In this document: positions 42,399 to 50,710 of the stretch, piece by piece | How positions within the stretch are numbered: position 1 is the stretch's first letter | How the letters are laid out: every line of letters starts with the position of its first letter | Assembly (NCBI GenBank): GCA_049514575.1 | Contig: JBEKUX010000007.1 | Span: forward strand, 68,615-132,614 | Reading direction: 5' to 3' | DNA: 64,000 nucleotides | Origin: BOG-1184 sp049514575 | GTDB taxonomy: Bacteria; Fibrobacterota; Chitinivibrionia; Chitinivibrionales; Chitinispirillaceae | Program-made: the position numbers and the translations under genes | Notes under the pieces: model-generated | The model's input: the letters and a program-made list of their open reading frames with translations, nothing else | What the model was told of the DNA's origin: nothing | The model's database searches: none

Positions 42399-42993
42399 CG
42401 TTGAGGAACCCCGTCACGAAATTGACAAAACGCGGATTTTTATATTTTTTCAGGTACGCGGCTATTTTTCTGCGGTCCAACCGTGAGAGCGTCATGTCCG
42501 TGTAAATATTAAACGAGAATTTTTGCCCCTTCTGATAAAAATAGAGCGCGTCAAGAAACGCTTTTTCCGGCGTTGCGATGTTCACACCGTCTTTGTTTTC
42601 AAACCCGAAAAAAAGATGCGGGGCGATACCGAGATACTGCAGCGAAAAACCGCCCTTCCGGTAAAACTTGCTGCGCCCTGTCTTGACCGCATACAGCGTC
42701 CGCGCAGGCACGCTCCCGATAATCAACTCCTGCGCGAGAACGGTACCAAGACTGATATAGGAATTTTTATTCAGCCGCGCCGACAACACCTGCACATCAA
42801 AATCCCCGGCCGTATAATACCCCCGGATAAACCGGCTGAGGGCATGGCTCTTTTCCAGACGGCCGACCCGGCGGTTCAGAACGACAGGATTGCTTTCGTT
42901 AAAAAGATTTACCAGATCGGCCTTTGAAAAAACCCCGCCCATTCCAGACGACCATTTTTGAAGTAGCTTATAGTCCAGTAGAGCATCTTTCAT
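42385..42993 (-). CDS. abiEi: AbiEi-type antitoxin (transcriptional repressor)
   Basis: 202 residues. An N-terminal winged-helix segment (LQKWSSGMGGVFSKADLVNLF, NRRVGRLEKSHALSRFIRGYY) is followed by the AbiEi core (ISLGTVLAQELIIG, ARTLYAVKTGRSKFYRKGGFSLQYLG, IATPEKAFLDALYF). It represses its operon and neutralises the toxin. I start at ATG 42993 because the promoter at 43004-43032 predicts a transcript that begins near 42997; an in-frame ATG at 42999 is the other choice and the frame open to 43122 is not used. No Shine-Dalgarno fits, so a leaderless message is likely. Confidence 0.85.
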   Translation of the reverse strand: MKDALLDYKLLQKWSSGMGGVFSKADLVNLFNESNPVVLNRRVGRLEKSHALSRFIRGYYTAGDFDVQVLSARLNKNSYISLGTVLAQELIIGSVPARTLYAVKTGRSKFYRKGGFSLQYLGIAPHLFFGFENKDGVNIATPEKAFLDALYFYQKGQKFSFNIYTDMTLSRLDRRKIAAYLKKYKNPRFVNFVTGFLNDERQ

Positions 42994-43003
42994 ATGCATA
43001 CAT

Positions 43004-43032
43004 AATATACAAAATATGATATTTACTGTCAA
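43004..43032 (-). promoter_or_regulatory. Sigma-70 promoter of the AbiE operon
   Basis: Minus strand: TTGACA (43027-43032), 17-base spacer, TATATT (43004-43009). The start point expected about 7 bases on is ~42997, next to the ATG at 42993. AT-rich inverted stretches around TATGCATA (42994-43001) could be the AbiEi operator. Confidence 0.7.
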
Positions 43033-43076
43033 TATGATTATTCGGTAGGTTTTTAGGTTGGACGAAAGATTTCTGG

Positions 43077-43104
43077 GTAGAGACGCACCGCCGTGCGTCT
43101 CTAC
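43077..43104. repeat. Perfect hairpin GTAGAGACGCAC-cgcc-GTGCGTCTCTAC
   Basis: A 12-bp stem with a 4-base loop between gltA and the AbiE promoter. This exact type of repeat is common in bacterial intergenic DNA. No T-run on the minus strand, so a terminator for gltA is possible but not typical. Confidence 0.65.
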
Positions 43105-43133
43105 GGGCGAGGGAAACGTCATAAAAATAAATG

Positions 43134-44510
43134 CTATTTCCGATTATTTATCGGCACGTAATGCGCCTTCTCGGACACGCTCTTGTACGCGGGACGCATG
43201 ATCCTTCCGCCGCTGAGAATCTCCTCGATCCGGTGTGCCGACCAGCCCGCCATGCGGGATACCGCAAAAATCGGCGTGAAAAGTTCGCGCGGGATATTGA
43301 GCATGCTGTAGATAAAACCCGAATAAAAATCGACATTGGTGGCAAGCGGCCGGGACTGCTGCTTGTGTTCCGAAATCACGTGCGGCGCGCACCGTTCAAC
43401 GGTACGGTAGAGCTTATATTCATCGAGCCGCGATTTTTCTCCGGCAAGCTCCTCGGCCTTCTCGCGCAGGATGACGGCGCGCGGGTCAGACAGCGTGTAC
43501 ACGGCATGCCCGATCCCGTAAATCAATCCCTTCCGGTCGAACGCCTCTTTGCGGAGGATTTTTGATAGGTAGGCGGACACCTCATCGTCGTCTTTCCAGT
43601 CTTTGACATGGCCCTTGATGTCGTCAAACATCTCCGCGACCCTGATATTGGCGCCGCCGTGCTTCGGACCTTTGAGCGAACCGATGGCCGCCGCAATGGC
43701 CGAATAGGTGTCGGTGTCCGACGACGTGACCACGTGCAGGGCAAACGCGGAGTTGTTTCCGCCGCCGTGTTCGGCATGGAGCACGAGCGACAGGTCGAGG
43801 ATTTCTGCTTCGAGCGGCGTGTAGGCACAATCGGGCCGCACCAGATAAAGGAAATTCTCTGCGGTGCTGAGCCCGGCCTGCGGTTTGTGGAGGTAAAGGC
43901 TCTTGTTGTCGTAATAGTGCCGTTTCGCCTGGTACCCGTAGGCCGCCATGGTGGGAACACGGCCGATCATTTCTATGCACTGGCGAAGCACGTTTTTTAT
44001 GCTGATATCGTCGGGATTGCTGTCGTACGAATAGCACGCAAGGACCGCCCGCGCCAGCTTGTTCATGATGTCGGGACTTGGCGCCTTAAGGATCATGTTT
44101 TCGGTAAAACCCTCGGGCAGATCGCGGCAGGCGCCGACCATCTCGGAAAACCGCTCAAGCTGTTCCTTCGTCGGCAGATGACCGAAGAGCAGCAGATACG
44201 CCGTTTCTTGAAACCCGTGCCGTTTTTCGGCCTGAAACCCCCGCACGATCTCGTCGAGCTCGATGCCGCGGTACCGCAGCCGTCCCTCGACCGGCATCTT
44301 TTCGTTTTCGTCAACAATGTACCCGTGCACGTCGCCGATACTGGTAAGCCCGACCAGCACGCCGGTGCCGTTGGCATTGCGCAAACCCCGCTTGACGTTA
44401 TATTTCCGGTACAACTGCGGGTCGATCGTGCCCGAGTCGATTGAGATGCGGGTAAGGTCGTCAAGATACTGACGCTCGAATTCGGAGATCTGTCTTTCCC
44501 TGAGATTCAT
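43134..44510 (-). CDS. gltA: Citrate synthase
   Basis: 458 residues. Active-site His245/248 region LHAEHGGGNNSAF, His284 in GPKHGGAN, His near 334 in YGIGHAVYTLSDPRA, Asp in NVDFYSG and Arg contacts are present. It condenses acetyl-CoA with oxaloacetate. It has a long N-terminal extension (ISEFERQYLDDLTRISIDSGTIDPQLYRKYNVKRGLRN) seen in citrate synthases of clostridia and FCB bacteria. It stands alone; the 280-bp repeat copy B lies in its upstream gap. Confidence 0.96.
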   Translation of the reverse strand: MNLRERQISEFERQYLDDLTRISIDSGTIDPQLYRKYNVKRGLRNANGTGVLVGLTSIGDVHGYIVDENEKMPVEGRLRYRGIELDEIVRGFQAEKRHGFQETAYLLLFGHLPTKEQLERFSEMVGACRDLPEGFTENMILKAPSPDIMNKLARAVLACYSYDSNPDDISIKNVLRQCIEMIGRVPTMAAYGYQAKRHYYDNKSLYLHKPQAGLSTAENFLYLVRPDCAYTPLEAEILDLSLVLHAEHGGGNNSAFALHVVTSSDTDTYSAIAAAIGSLKGPKHGGANIRVAEMFDDIKGHVKDWKDDDEVSAYLSKILRKEAFDRKGLIYGIGHAVYTLSDPRAVILREKAEELAGEKSRLDEYKLYRTVERCAPHVISEHKQQSRPLATNVDFYSGFIYSMLNIPRELFTPIFAVSRMAGWSAHRIEEILSGGRIMRPAYKSVSEKAHYVPINNRK

Positions 44511-44583
44511 AAAAACCGTCCTTATTGTGCTTCAAAAATATGTTCCCGCGGGCTTAGAAAATAATAGGAATATTTTTTCCCAA

Positions 44584-44745
44584 TTGGCTAAAGATATTCG
44601 ATTGAGTGTGGGGTGCCTGCCTGCCGACCCGCTACTCCAGCGAGTTAGCGTGGCGAGAGCCTCGGCGCAGGCAGGGGCGCCATTTGTTCAGGTTTGAGCT
44701 TCAGCGTACCCCCACCCTCAAGCTTCAGTGGAATTGAAATTAAAA
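44584..44745. repeat. MITE-like intergenic element, copy B (half copy, reverse orientation)
   Basis: It starts TTGGCTAAAG (44584-44593). The 68-bp palindromic core is at 44612-44680, read opposite to copies A and C, so B is the element reversed. The other half breaks off after CTTGAG and a 12-G run (44776-44792). A short fragment like the other terminus, GCTAAAGGCACC, is at 44994-45005. Confidence 0.65.
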
Positions 44746-45038
44746 AAAAGAGATAATAATCCATTTTTTATGACGCTTGAGGGGGGGGGGGGATGTTTGC
44801 ATACGCGCTGTGCATTTCCTGAAAGAGGCCTTTGGCGGCCTGAGCGAGGGAGGCATATGTTCACGCGAAGCGTGGAGTTCGGCAGGATGCACTAAGTTAA
44901 AAAGCCTGCCGAGCGAAGGGGAATTCCGCGTCAAAGGCCAATGGAAGGAGGGTACAGCGCGTAAAATATGAAACCATTATTATTGCTAAAGGCACCTATT
45001 TGGGTATGTTGTTTGACAGAACATATTTTTAGTTATTA
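44746..45038. other. Intergenic region between citrate synthase and queF
   Basis: It holds the remains of repeat copy B, a run of 12 G (44781-44792), unassigned sequence and a TTGACA hexamer at 45013-45018. I see no gene. A preQ1 riboswitch is not evident. Confidence 0.4.
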
Positions 45039-45497
45039 ATGCTTATGGATAAAAAAGTCATCTTATTAGATGAAGCCGTTAAAAAAAATATATTGCCAGG
45101 GCTTGAAACTTTTCCCTGCCCTTTCAATGGGAAAACCGGCGCGATCAGGATCGTGTTCCCGGAGTTTACCTGCATGTGCCCCCGCACCGGATATCCTGAT
45201 TTTGCGAAGATAATCCTCTGCTATCTGCCCGGTAAACGCTGCCTCGAGCTGAAATCCTGGAAACTCTACCTGAATGCTTTCCGGATGGTAGGGGCTTTTC
45301 ATGAAACGGTCACGGCTCATCTGTTCGCTACCCTCGGCAAAACGCTTGCTCCGCAATGGCTCTTTGTTGCCGGAGATTTCTTCCCCCGCGGGAACGTGGA
45401 CACGACCATCGTGTTCGAATCACCCGGTAAACGTCCAGCCGGCGCCGATCTCCTTATCGGCCCGTTGGTCCCGCATTGCCGGAGCTATACGGCATAA
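45039..45497 (+). CDS. queF: NADPH-dependent 7-cyano-7-deazaguanine reductase
   Basis: 152 residues, the unimodular (YkvM) length. Catalytic Cys47 in FTCMCPRTGYPDF with Asp54, then the NADPH-binding ELKSWKLYLNAFR (usually ELKSLK) and the Glu in GAFHE. It reduces preQ0 to preQ1 for queuosine in tRNA. ATG 45039 and ATG 45045 are both possible; neither has a clear Shine-Dalgarno, and TTGACA is 26 bases upstream. No other queuosine gene is here. Confidence 0.93.
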   Translation: MLMDKKVILLDEAVKKNILPGLETFPCPFNGKTGAIRIVFPEFTCMCPRTGYPDFAKIILCYLPGKRCLELKSWKLYLNAFRMVGAFHETVTAHLFATLGKTLAPQWLFVAGDFFPRGNVDTTIVFESPGKRPAGADLLIGPLVPHCRSYTA

Positions 45498-45636
45498 ACG
45501 GCCTAACGTATTTATTTTGTTACCAATTGGAACATGGCAACTAACTATTTTGTTTGATTAGGCCGCCATCATCCGCCCCATCAGGCCAAGCTCATATAGG
45601 CGATATATTTTTCCATACCTACGGGGAGGAAAAATT

Positions 45637-46830
45637 ATGGTTGAATTTTCCAGAAGCGCGAAAAACATGCGTTCATCCGAAATACGGCGTCTGATGGCAC
45701 TTGCCGCCGACCCGTCGATCATTTCCTTTTCAGGCGGGATGCCCGCCAACGACCTTTTCCCCATTGCGGTCCTTGACGAAATTTACGGCGGCCTTTCCCT
45801 GCAGGCAAAACAGATCGCGATGCAGTACGGTCCCACGGCCGGCTATCCTCCTCTGTTAGGATCGCTCAAGGAATATCTGCGGTCAAGGGGGCTGCCCATG
45901 GACGGACAGGAGATCATCATCACGACCGGAGCGCAGCAGGCGATCAGTCTTCTCTGTAAGGTATTCATCGATCCGGGCGATGTGGTGGTGACCGAAAACC
46001 CGAGTTTCATCGGGGCGCTGGCGGCCTTCCTGTCCTATGGCGCAAAACTTTCCGCGGCACCGCTCGATAACGACGGGATCGACGTTGCCGGGCTTAAAAA
46101 AATACTCGATAACGGCGGAGCACGGATCAAAATGGTATACCTGAACCCGTTTTTCCAGAATCCAGCCGGCATCATCTATAGCGAGGCGCGGAAAAAAGCG
46201 GTGCTGGAAACGCTTTCAGGCCGCACCGTGGTTTTGCTCGAAGACGACCCGTACAGCGAGCTCTATTTTGACGAACGGGACAAGCCGCTGACCGTCCCGC
46301 TCAAAGCAATGGGAAAAGAACCCGTACCGATCTGTTATGTCGGCACGTTCGCAAAAATTTTCGGTCCAGGCCTACGGCTCGGCTGGCTTCTTGGCCCGCG
46401 TGCAATCGTTGAAAAATGCGAGATGGCGAAGCAATCGATGGACGCATGCTCGCCCACACTCTCGCAGGTGCTCGCCCACGAGTATCTCTCCAAAGGCAAG
46501 TTGGCCCCTTTTCTTGCGTCGGTTCGCACTGCCTATGCGCGCAGGGCGCGCATCATGCTCGATGCACTTTCCGCTTCAATGCCGAAAGGCGTCACGTGGA
46601 CGCATCCCAAAGGCGGTTTCTATGTGTGGGTCACCATGCCCGAATCAATGGACGCTACAGCGGTCTTCAACGAAGTGATCAAGCGGCGAGCGGCTTTTGT
46701 GATCGGAAGCGCCTTTGATCCGTACGGAACCAAAAACAACAGCTTCCGGCTGGCCTTTTCAAATCCACCTGAGAAACTTATTGCCGAAGGGATTGCAATC
46801 ATTGCCTCGGCGGTGAAGCAACTTTTATGA
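45637..46830 (+). CDS. PLP-dependent aminotransferase (class I, MocR/2-aminoadipate-like)
   Basis: 397 residues. FSGGMPANDLFP and YGPTAGYPPLLGSLKEYL are typical of the 2-aminoadipate/kynurenine-aminotransferase-like group. Later come TTGAQQAISLL, ENPSFIGAL, NPFFQNPAGI, LEDDPYSELYF, and the PLP Lys240 in VGTFAKIFGPGLRLGW. The substrate cannot be told from sequence alone; lysine-pathway or aromatic amino acids are candidates. It has a GGGAGGA ribosome site before ATG 45637. It stands alone. Confidence 0.93.
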   Translation: MVEFSRSAKNMRSSEIRRLMALAADPSIISFSGGMPANDLFPIAVLDEIYGGLSLQAKQIAMQYGPTAGYPPLLGSLKEYLRSRGLPMDGQEIIITTGAQQAISLLCKVFIDPGDVVVTENPSFIGALAAFLSYGAKLSAAPLDNDGIDVAGLKKILDNGGARIKMVYLNPFFQNPAGIIYSEARKKAVLETLSGRTVVLLEDDPYSELYFDERDKPLTVPLKAMGKEPVPICYVGTFAKIFGPGLRLGWLLGPRAIVEKCEMAKQSMDACSPTLSQVLAHEYLSKGKLAPFLASVRTAYARRARIMLDALSASMPKGVTWTHPKGGFYVWVTMPESMDATAVFNEVIKRRAAFVIGSAFDPYGTKNNSFRLAFSNPPEKLIAEGIAIIASAVKQLL

Positions 46831-46861
46831 TGACACCTCGATACCTGATTCGGCTGAATAA

Positions 46862-46893
46862 TTGTCAAGAATGGTGTAATTAAGTGTTATAAT
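46862..46893 (+). promoter_or_regulatory. Possible sigma-70 promoter of the coiled-coil gene
   Basis: Extended -10 TGTTATAAT (46885-46893). The TTGTCA at 46862-46867 is 20 bases from it, which is too long, so recognition would rest on the TGn extension. Confidence 0.4.
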
Positions 46894-46944
46894 TATAAAT
46901 ATTATTCCTAAATGTCGGGATAGGCGACATCGGAGATTGATTTC

Positions 46945-49900
46945 ATGCACGGAGCGGCGTGTCGACCAATGGTTAAGATAAAACTCTGCAGCAACGGAGG
47001 GGACCGGATACGTATTGTCGTTCTCTGTCTGATTCTGTCTGCCTGCATCGGGGGAATCGGCGTTCCATCGTCATGGGGAAGGCCGGCCGTCCAAAGACCG
47101 CCATCGCAGTCCATGCCGCTTGACGAGATTATCAGCAACATCAATTCCCTGCAATACCGCCTCGATTCGCTCAACGCGGTCCGTACGCAGATGCGCCAGG
47201 ACAGCGCCACTGCGGTTGCGGACCTGGTTCAGCGCCAATCGGTTCAATTGAAAAAGGCGGCGGACCTGGACGATGCAATAGCGAAAAAGAAAAGCATGAT
47301 GTCGGGGGTACGGTCGCGTTATGAAAAAAACCAGCAGGACAGCGCCGCAATCGTTGCAAAAAGCAGAGAACAGATTGCCAATGTGCACAGGGAAATCGCA
47401 CGACTCGATGCGACGATTGCCGCCATGACCGCCGAGCTCGCGACGCTCTCCGGCCGTCGCGAACAGGTCGCTGTCCCTGCCGGGGCGGAAGAACACGCCA
47501 TTAACCAGCTGCAGTCACAGGTTGCGCGATACGACTCCACCATCCGCACACTGCGCTCCGACTTCGCTAATTTCTCAACACGACGCAACAAGCTCCGTCA
47601 GGACTCTCTCCAGGCGGATGCCAGAATCTCATCCGAGCGCAGCCGCTATCACCTGCAGATGTATCCGTTCGACAGCCTTTCAACGCTCTGCGACATCGCT
47701 GTCCGGCAGGCCGAACAGAAACAGACAAGCGACCAGGCCGCCAAAGAGCAGAAAATCGGCCAGATAAAAGGAAATTACTCCCTCATAACGGGGCAGAAAA
47801 AAGGGTTTGAAGAACGCATCGCCCGGAACAATGCGGACATCAATACCCTTTCAGCCGAGCGGCAGCGGCTGGCGCAATCCGCGGGCGCGGCGCAGACCCG
47901 GTACGAACAGCTCCGCGGGCCCTACGATAAGACATTGACAGATGCGGTAAATGACCTGCAACGCCTCACGCGCGACAGACCCCTGCTTAAGACGCTGCGG
48001 CAGAAACTCAGCGTCGACAGCGCCATTGCCAAGACCCGCGATGCGCTCGATAAGGCAATCCAGCTTGCGGCCGAAAATAAAAGGGGCGGTAAAAAGCTTG
48101 TTGAACAGCGTGAGAACGAGCTCGACTCGCTGCAGGCGCTGCAGAACCAGATCGTCACCTCCACACCGGGATTACGGCAGAAAGAAGCGCAGATCCACGG
48201 CGCCACGATTTCCCAGAAAGCCTCGCTCACGGACGACGCCATCGCCGCCATCGAGAAAAAAACGGCCGGCGCAACGGCCCAGCTCGATAAAGCCCGCCAT
48301 GAACTTGAAGCGTTTGACCGGAAAAATCCTCCGGTGCAGAACCCTTCGGGACAGCGGATCGCACAGCTCGACACCATGCTGGCGATAAAGAAAAAAGATG
48401 TCATTCAGATGACCGACTGGAGCGACTCGCTGAACATGGTCCTGCAGGAGATACAGAACACCATCACCAGTCTTACCGCTTCGGCACATACAGGATCGCC
48501 GAAAATCGACAGTCTGATAAAAGCGAAGAAAGATGAAAAAGTCGCGCTTGCGGGCAGACGCGCCAAAGTTCAGCGCGACAGCATCCAGAACGATGCGGCC
48601 GCCATGGAGGTAATAAACCGGATCAGAAACGATTGCGCCTCTATTGCCGGCCAGCTGGTCCGCACGCAGGGCGACATCGACCGTTCCACGGTGGAACGCG
48701 ACAAAACCATGCAGTCGCTCGCGGCGGCCCAGGAGAAAAACCGGCAGGCAAATGCCGCCGCACTTGCCGAAAAGAAAAAAAACGACAACCTTGTTGCGGC
48801 AAAACAGCAGGATATCACGAACCTTTCGCTGCAAAGCGAGAAACTCAGGCAGGACAGCGTGTCTTTTGTCAGGCAGCAGGAACAGCAGGTCAAGACACTG
48901 TCCCCCGCCCTCGGATCGCTGGCAGGGATGCTTTCGGACTACGGCAGGGAAATCAATGTCCTTCAGGCGCAGAGCGACACGCTCAAGCGGCTCGCGGGTA
49001 CGGGTCAGGGACGCATAAACGACGAAGCGCACAGAATCTCTCTCCAGATAAACTCCGTCAGCAGATCGATCGAGGACGCACAGAACTCTATTGCCGAGCT
49101 TACTACGCAGAAAAAAGAAGCCTTTACCCGGCTCGAGGGGGACAAACGCTATTACGACAGCCTTATCGGTATTGCGGAACATGAGCGCGACGGGATGATC
49201 GCCCAGCGCGACAGGGTCCGGCAGGACAGCATCGCCGCCGAAAATGATATGCAGAAATCTTCGCAGAAGGTTATGTCCGCCATCAAGGAACAAGACAACG
49301 TCATCGCCGCCAAGCAGAAAGAGGTTGCCGACGCGTCCGCCGACCTGAACCGGTCCCGCGACGACAGCGGCAAGGTTGCGGAAAGCATTGCCCTCGTGGC
49401 AACTCCGGGCGGCCAGTCGGTCGGATCCATCGATTCCCTGATCTCGGTCAGGACAAAAGAGATCTCCGGTCTTCAGGACCGGCGCGACAAAGCGGTGCAG
49501 GACAGCATACAGGAAAGCAAACGGCTCTCGGATCTTCTTGCCGCGGCCCACAATGAAATCGTTAAACGGAGCGTGGCCGTGGACCAGAGAAATAACGAGC
49601 TCTCGCTTTCCGCGGCGGTACCTGCCGGCGTCGATCCGCTGCAGCGAAGCTACAAGGACGCTCTGACGACGGCGACCACGGAGATCCAGACGCAGAACGA
49701 AATAATCAGAAAAAAGAAAAGCGACATGACAAGACTGCGGGCGGTGCGGGACGCGCTCACCAGTGCGACGGATACGCAGAATACCGACCCTTCTTCCCGG
49801 CTCGATACGGACAAACGGTATTACGACAGTCTTCTTTCGATAGCGGGACAGGAACTCACCGCGATCATTGCCCGGCGTGATATCGCACGGCAGGACAGTG

Positions 49901-50685
49901 CCTCCGCAGACAACAATCTCCGGGCATCTATACAGAAAGCGGCTCCCGCTCCCGCGGAACGCGACAACAGCGCCGGTCTGCAGAAAGAGCTCGCCGACGC
50001 CACTGCCGAATTAAACCGGGCCCGTGATGACAGCATAAAAATCGCGAGCGCAATTCCGAACACCCTGCAGCCTTACGGCCAGGCGATAAGAACTATCGAT
50101 GTCCTGATGGGGGTAAAAGCGAAGGACCTGACCGGCCTTCAGGACCAGCGCCAAAAGGCGGGCCAGGACGGCCTCAAGGAAAATAAACGCAACGGAGAAC
50201 TCCTTGCCACGGCCCATGCTGAAATAGTCAAACGCAGCATCGCCCTGGAACAGAAAAGGAATGAACTCGCTCTTGCGACCGCCGCAAAAAACAGCATGCA
50301 GAACAGTAACGACCCGGGGCAGCGGAACTATAAACAGGCGCTTGACGCGGCCGTACTGGAATTACATGCCCAGAACGAATTAATTGACAACAAGAAAAAT
50401 GAAATATCACGCCTCCAGAACGTCCGCGATGCCATTACCGCAAAAATCAAGGCCCGCGACAAATCTGCTGGCGCTCCCGGTGCCGCGGTGCGGTCCGCCA
50501 CCTCGCCGCGGGACAGTGCGCAGAAATGTTCGGAAGACATCTATGTGCTGGTTGGTGAGAACCGGATCGCCGAAGCGTCCGCGCGGTTCGCCCAGCTGCA
50601 ACCGTTCCTTAGAGCATACCTTGACCAGGAAACCTTCCAGGCGCTCAAGATGACCATCTCGGAAATGGGCGGAGCGGCAAAATAG
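46945..50685 (+). CDS. Exported 1246-residue coiled-coil protein with internal repeats
   Basis: A signal-like hydrophobic stretch (IRIVVLCLILSACIGGIG), with a possible lipobox LSAC, follows a long basic N terminus. The rest, to about residue 1190, is almost pure coiled coil with Gln/Lys/Asp-rich heptads. The repeated phrase R/V-Q-D-S (MRQDSATA, LRQDSLQA, LRQDSVSF, VRQDSIAA, ARQDSASA) and the phrase DSL recur. Residues ~727-945 and ~951-1170 are a duplication (RLEGDKRYYDSLIGIAEHE against RLDTDKRYYDSLLSIAGQE) of about 224 residues. The end is a non-coiled segment ending MTISEMGGAAK. I do not recognise the family; a rod-like envelope protein is likely. The start could also be ATG 46969. Confidence 0.85.
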   Translation: MHGAACRPMVKIKLCSNGGDRIRIVVLCLILSACIGGIGVPSSWGRPAVQRPPSQSMPLDEIISNINSLQYRLDSLNAVRTQMRQDSATAVADLVQRQSVQLKKAADLDDAIAKKKSMMSGVRSRYEKNQQDSAAIVAKSREQIANVHREIARLDATIAAMTAELATLSGRREQVAVPAGAEEHAINQLQSQVARYDSTIRTLRSDFANFSTRRNKLRQDSLQADARISSERSRYHLQMYPFDSLSTLCDIAVRQAEQKQTSDQAAKEQKIGQIKGNYSLITGQKKGFEERIARNNADINTLSAERQRLAQSAGAAQTRYEQLRGPYDKTLTDAVNDLQRLTRDRPLLKTLRQKLSVDSAIAKTRDALDKAIQLAAENKRGGKKLVEQRENELDSLQALQNQIVTSTPGLRQKEAQIHGATISQKASLTDDAIAAIEKKTAGATAQLDKARHELEAFDRKNPPVQNPSGQRIAQLDTMLAIKKKDVIQMTDWSDSLNMVLQEIQNTITSLTASAHTGSPKIDSLIKAKKDEKVALAGRRAKVQRDSIQNDAAAMEVINRIRNDCASIAGQLVRTQGDIDRSTVERDKTMQSLAAAQEKNRQANAAALAEKKKNDNLVAAKQQDITNLSLQSEKLRQDSVSFVRQQEQQVKTLSPALGSLAGMLSDYGREINVLQAQSDTLKRLAGTGQGRINDEAHRISLQINSVSRSIEDAQNSIAELTTQKKEAFTRLEGDKRYYDSLIGIAEHERDGMIAQRDRVRQDSIAAENDMQKSSQKVMSAIKEQDNVIAAKQKEVADASADLNRSRDDSGKVAESIALVATPGGQSVGSIDSLISVRTKEISGLQDRRDKAVQDSIQESKRLSDLLAAAHNEIVKRSVAVDQRNNELSLSAAVPAGVDPLQRSYKDALTTATTEIQTQNEIIRKKKSDMTRLRAVRDALTSATDTQNTDPSSRLDTDKRYYDSLLSIAGQELTAIIARRDIARQDSASADNNLRASIQKAAPAPAERDNSAGLQKELADATAELNRARDDSIKIASAIPNTLQPYGQAIRTIDVLMGVKAKDLTGLQDQRQKAGQDGLKENKRNGELLATAHAEIVKRSIALEQKRNELALATAAKNSMQNSNDPGQRNYKQALDAAVLELHAQNELIDNKKNEISRLQNVRDAITAKIKARDKSAGAPGAAVRSATSPRDSAQKCSEDIYVLVGENRIAEASARFAQLQPFLRAYLDQETFQALKMTISEMGGAAK

Positions 50686-50710
50686 CACTCCTGCAAAGCC
50701 GACACCGACG

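Noticed and set aside
43608..44444. A 278-codon antisense frame in citrate synthase
   Set aside because: Citrate synthase motifs are on the minus strand; this frame has none.
44746..45038. A preQ1 riboswitch before queF
   Set aside because: No small pseudoknot-like stem with the A-rich tail is visible just before the start codon.
48172..49551. A 459-codon antisense frame in the coiled-coil gene
   Set aside because: A shadow with no motif or ribosome site; the sense frame is continuous.
47160..50400. A CRISPR array or DNA repeats in the coiled-coil gene
   Set aside because: The repeats are protein-level, in one reading frame, without spacers.
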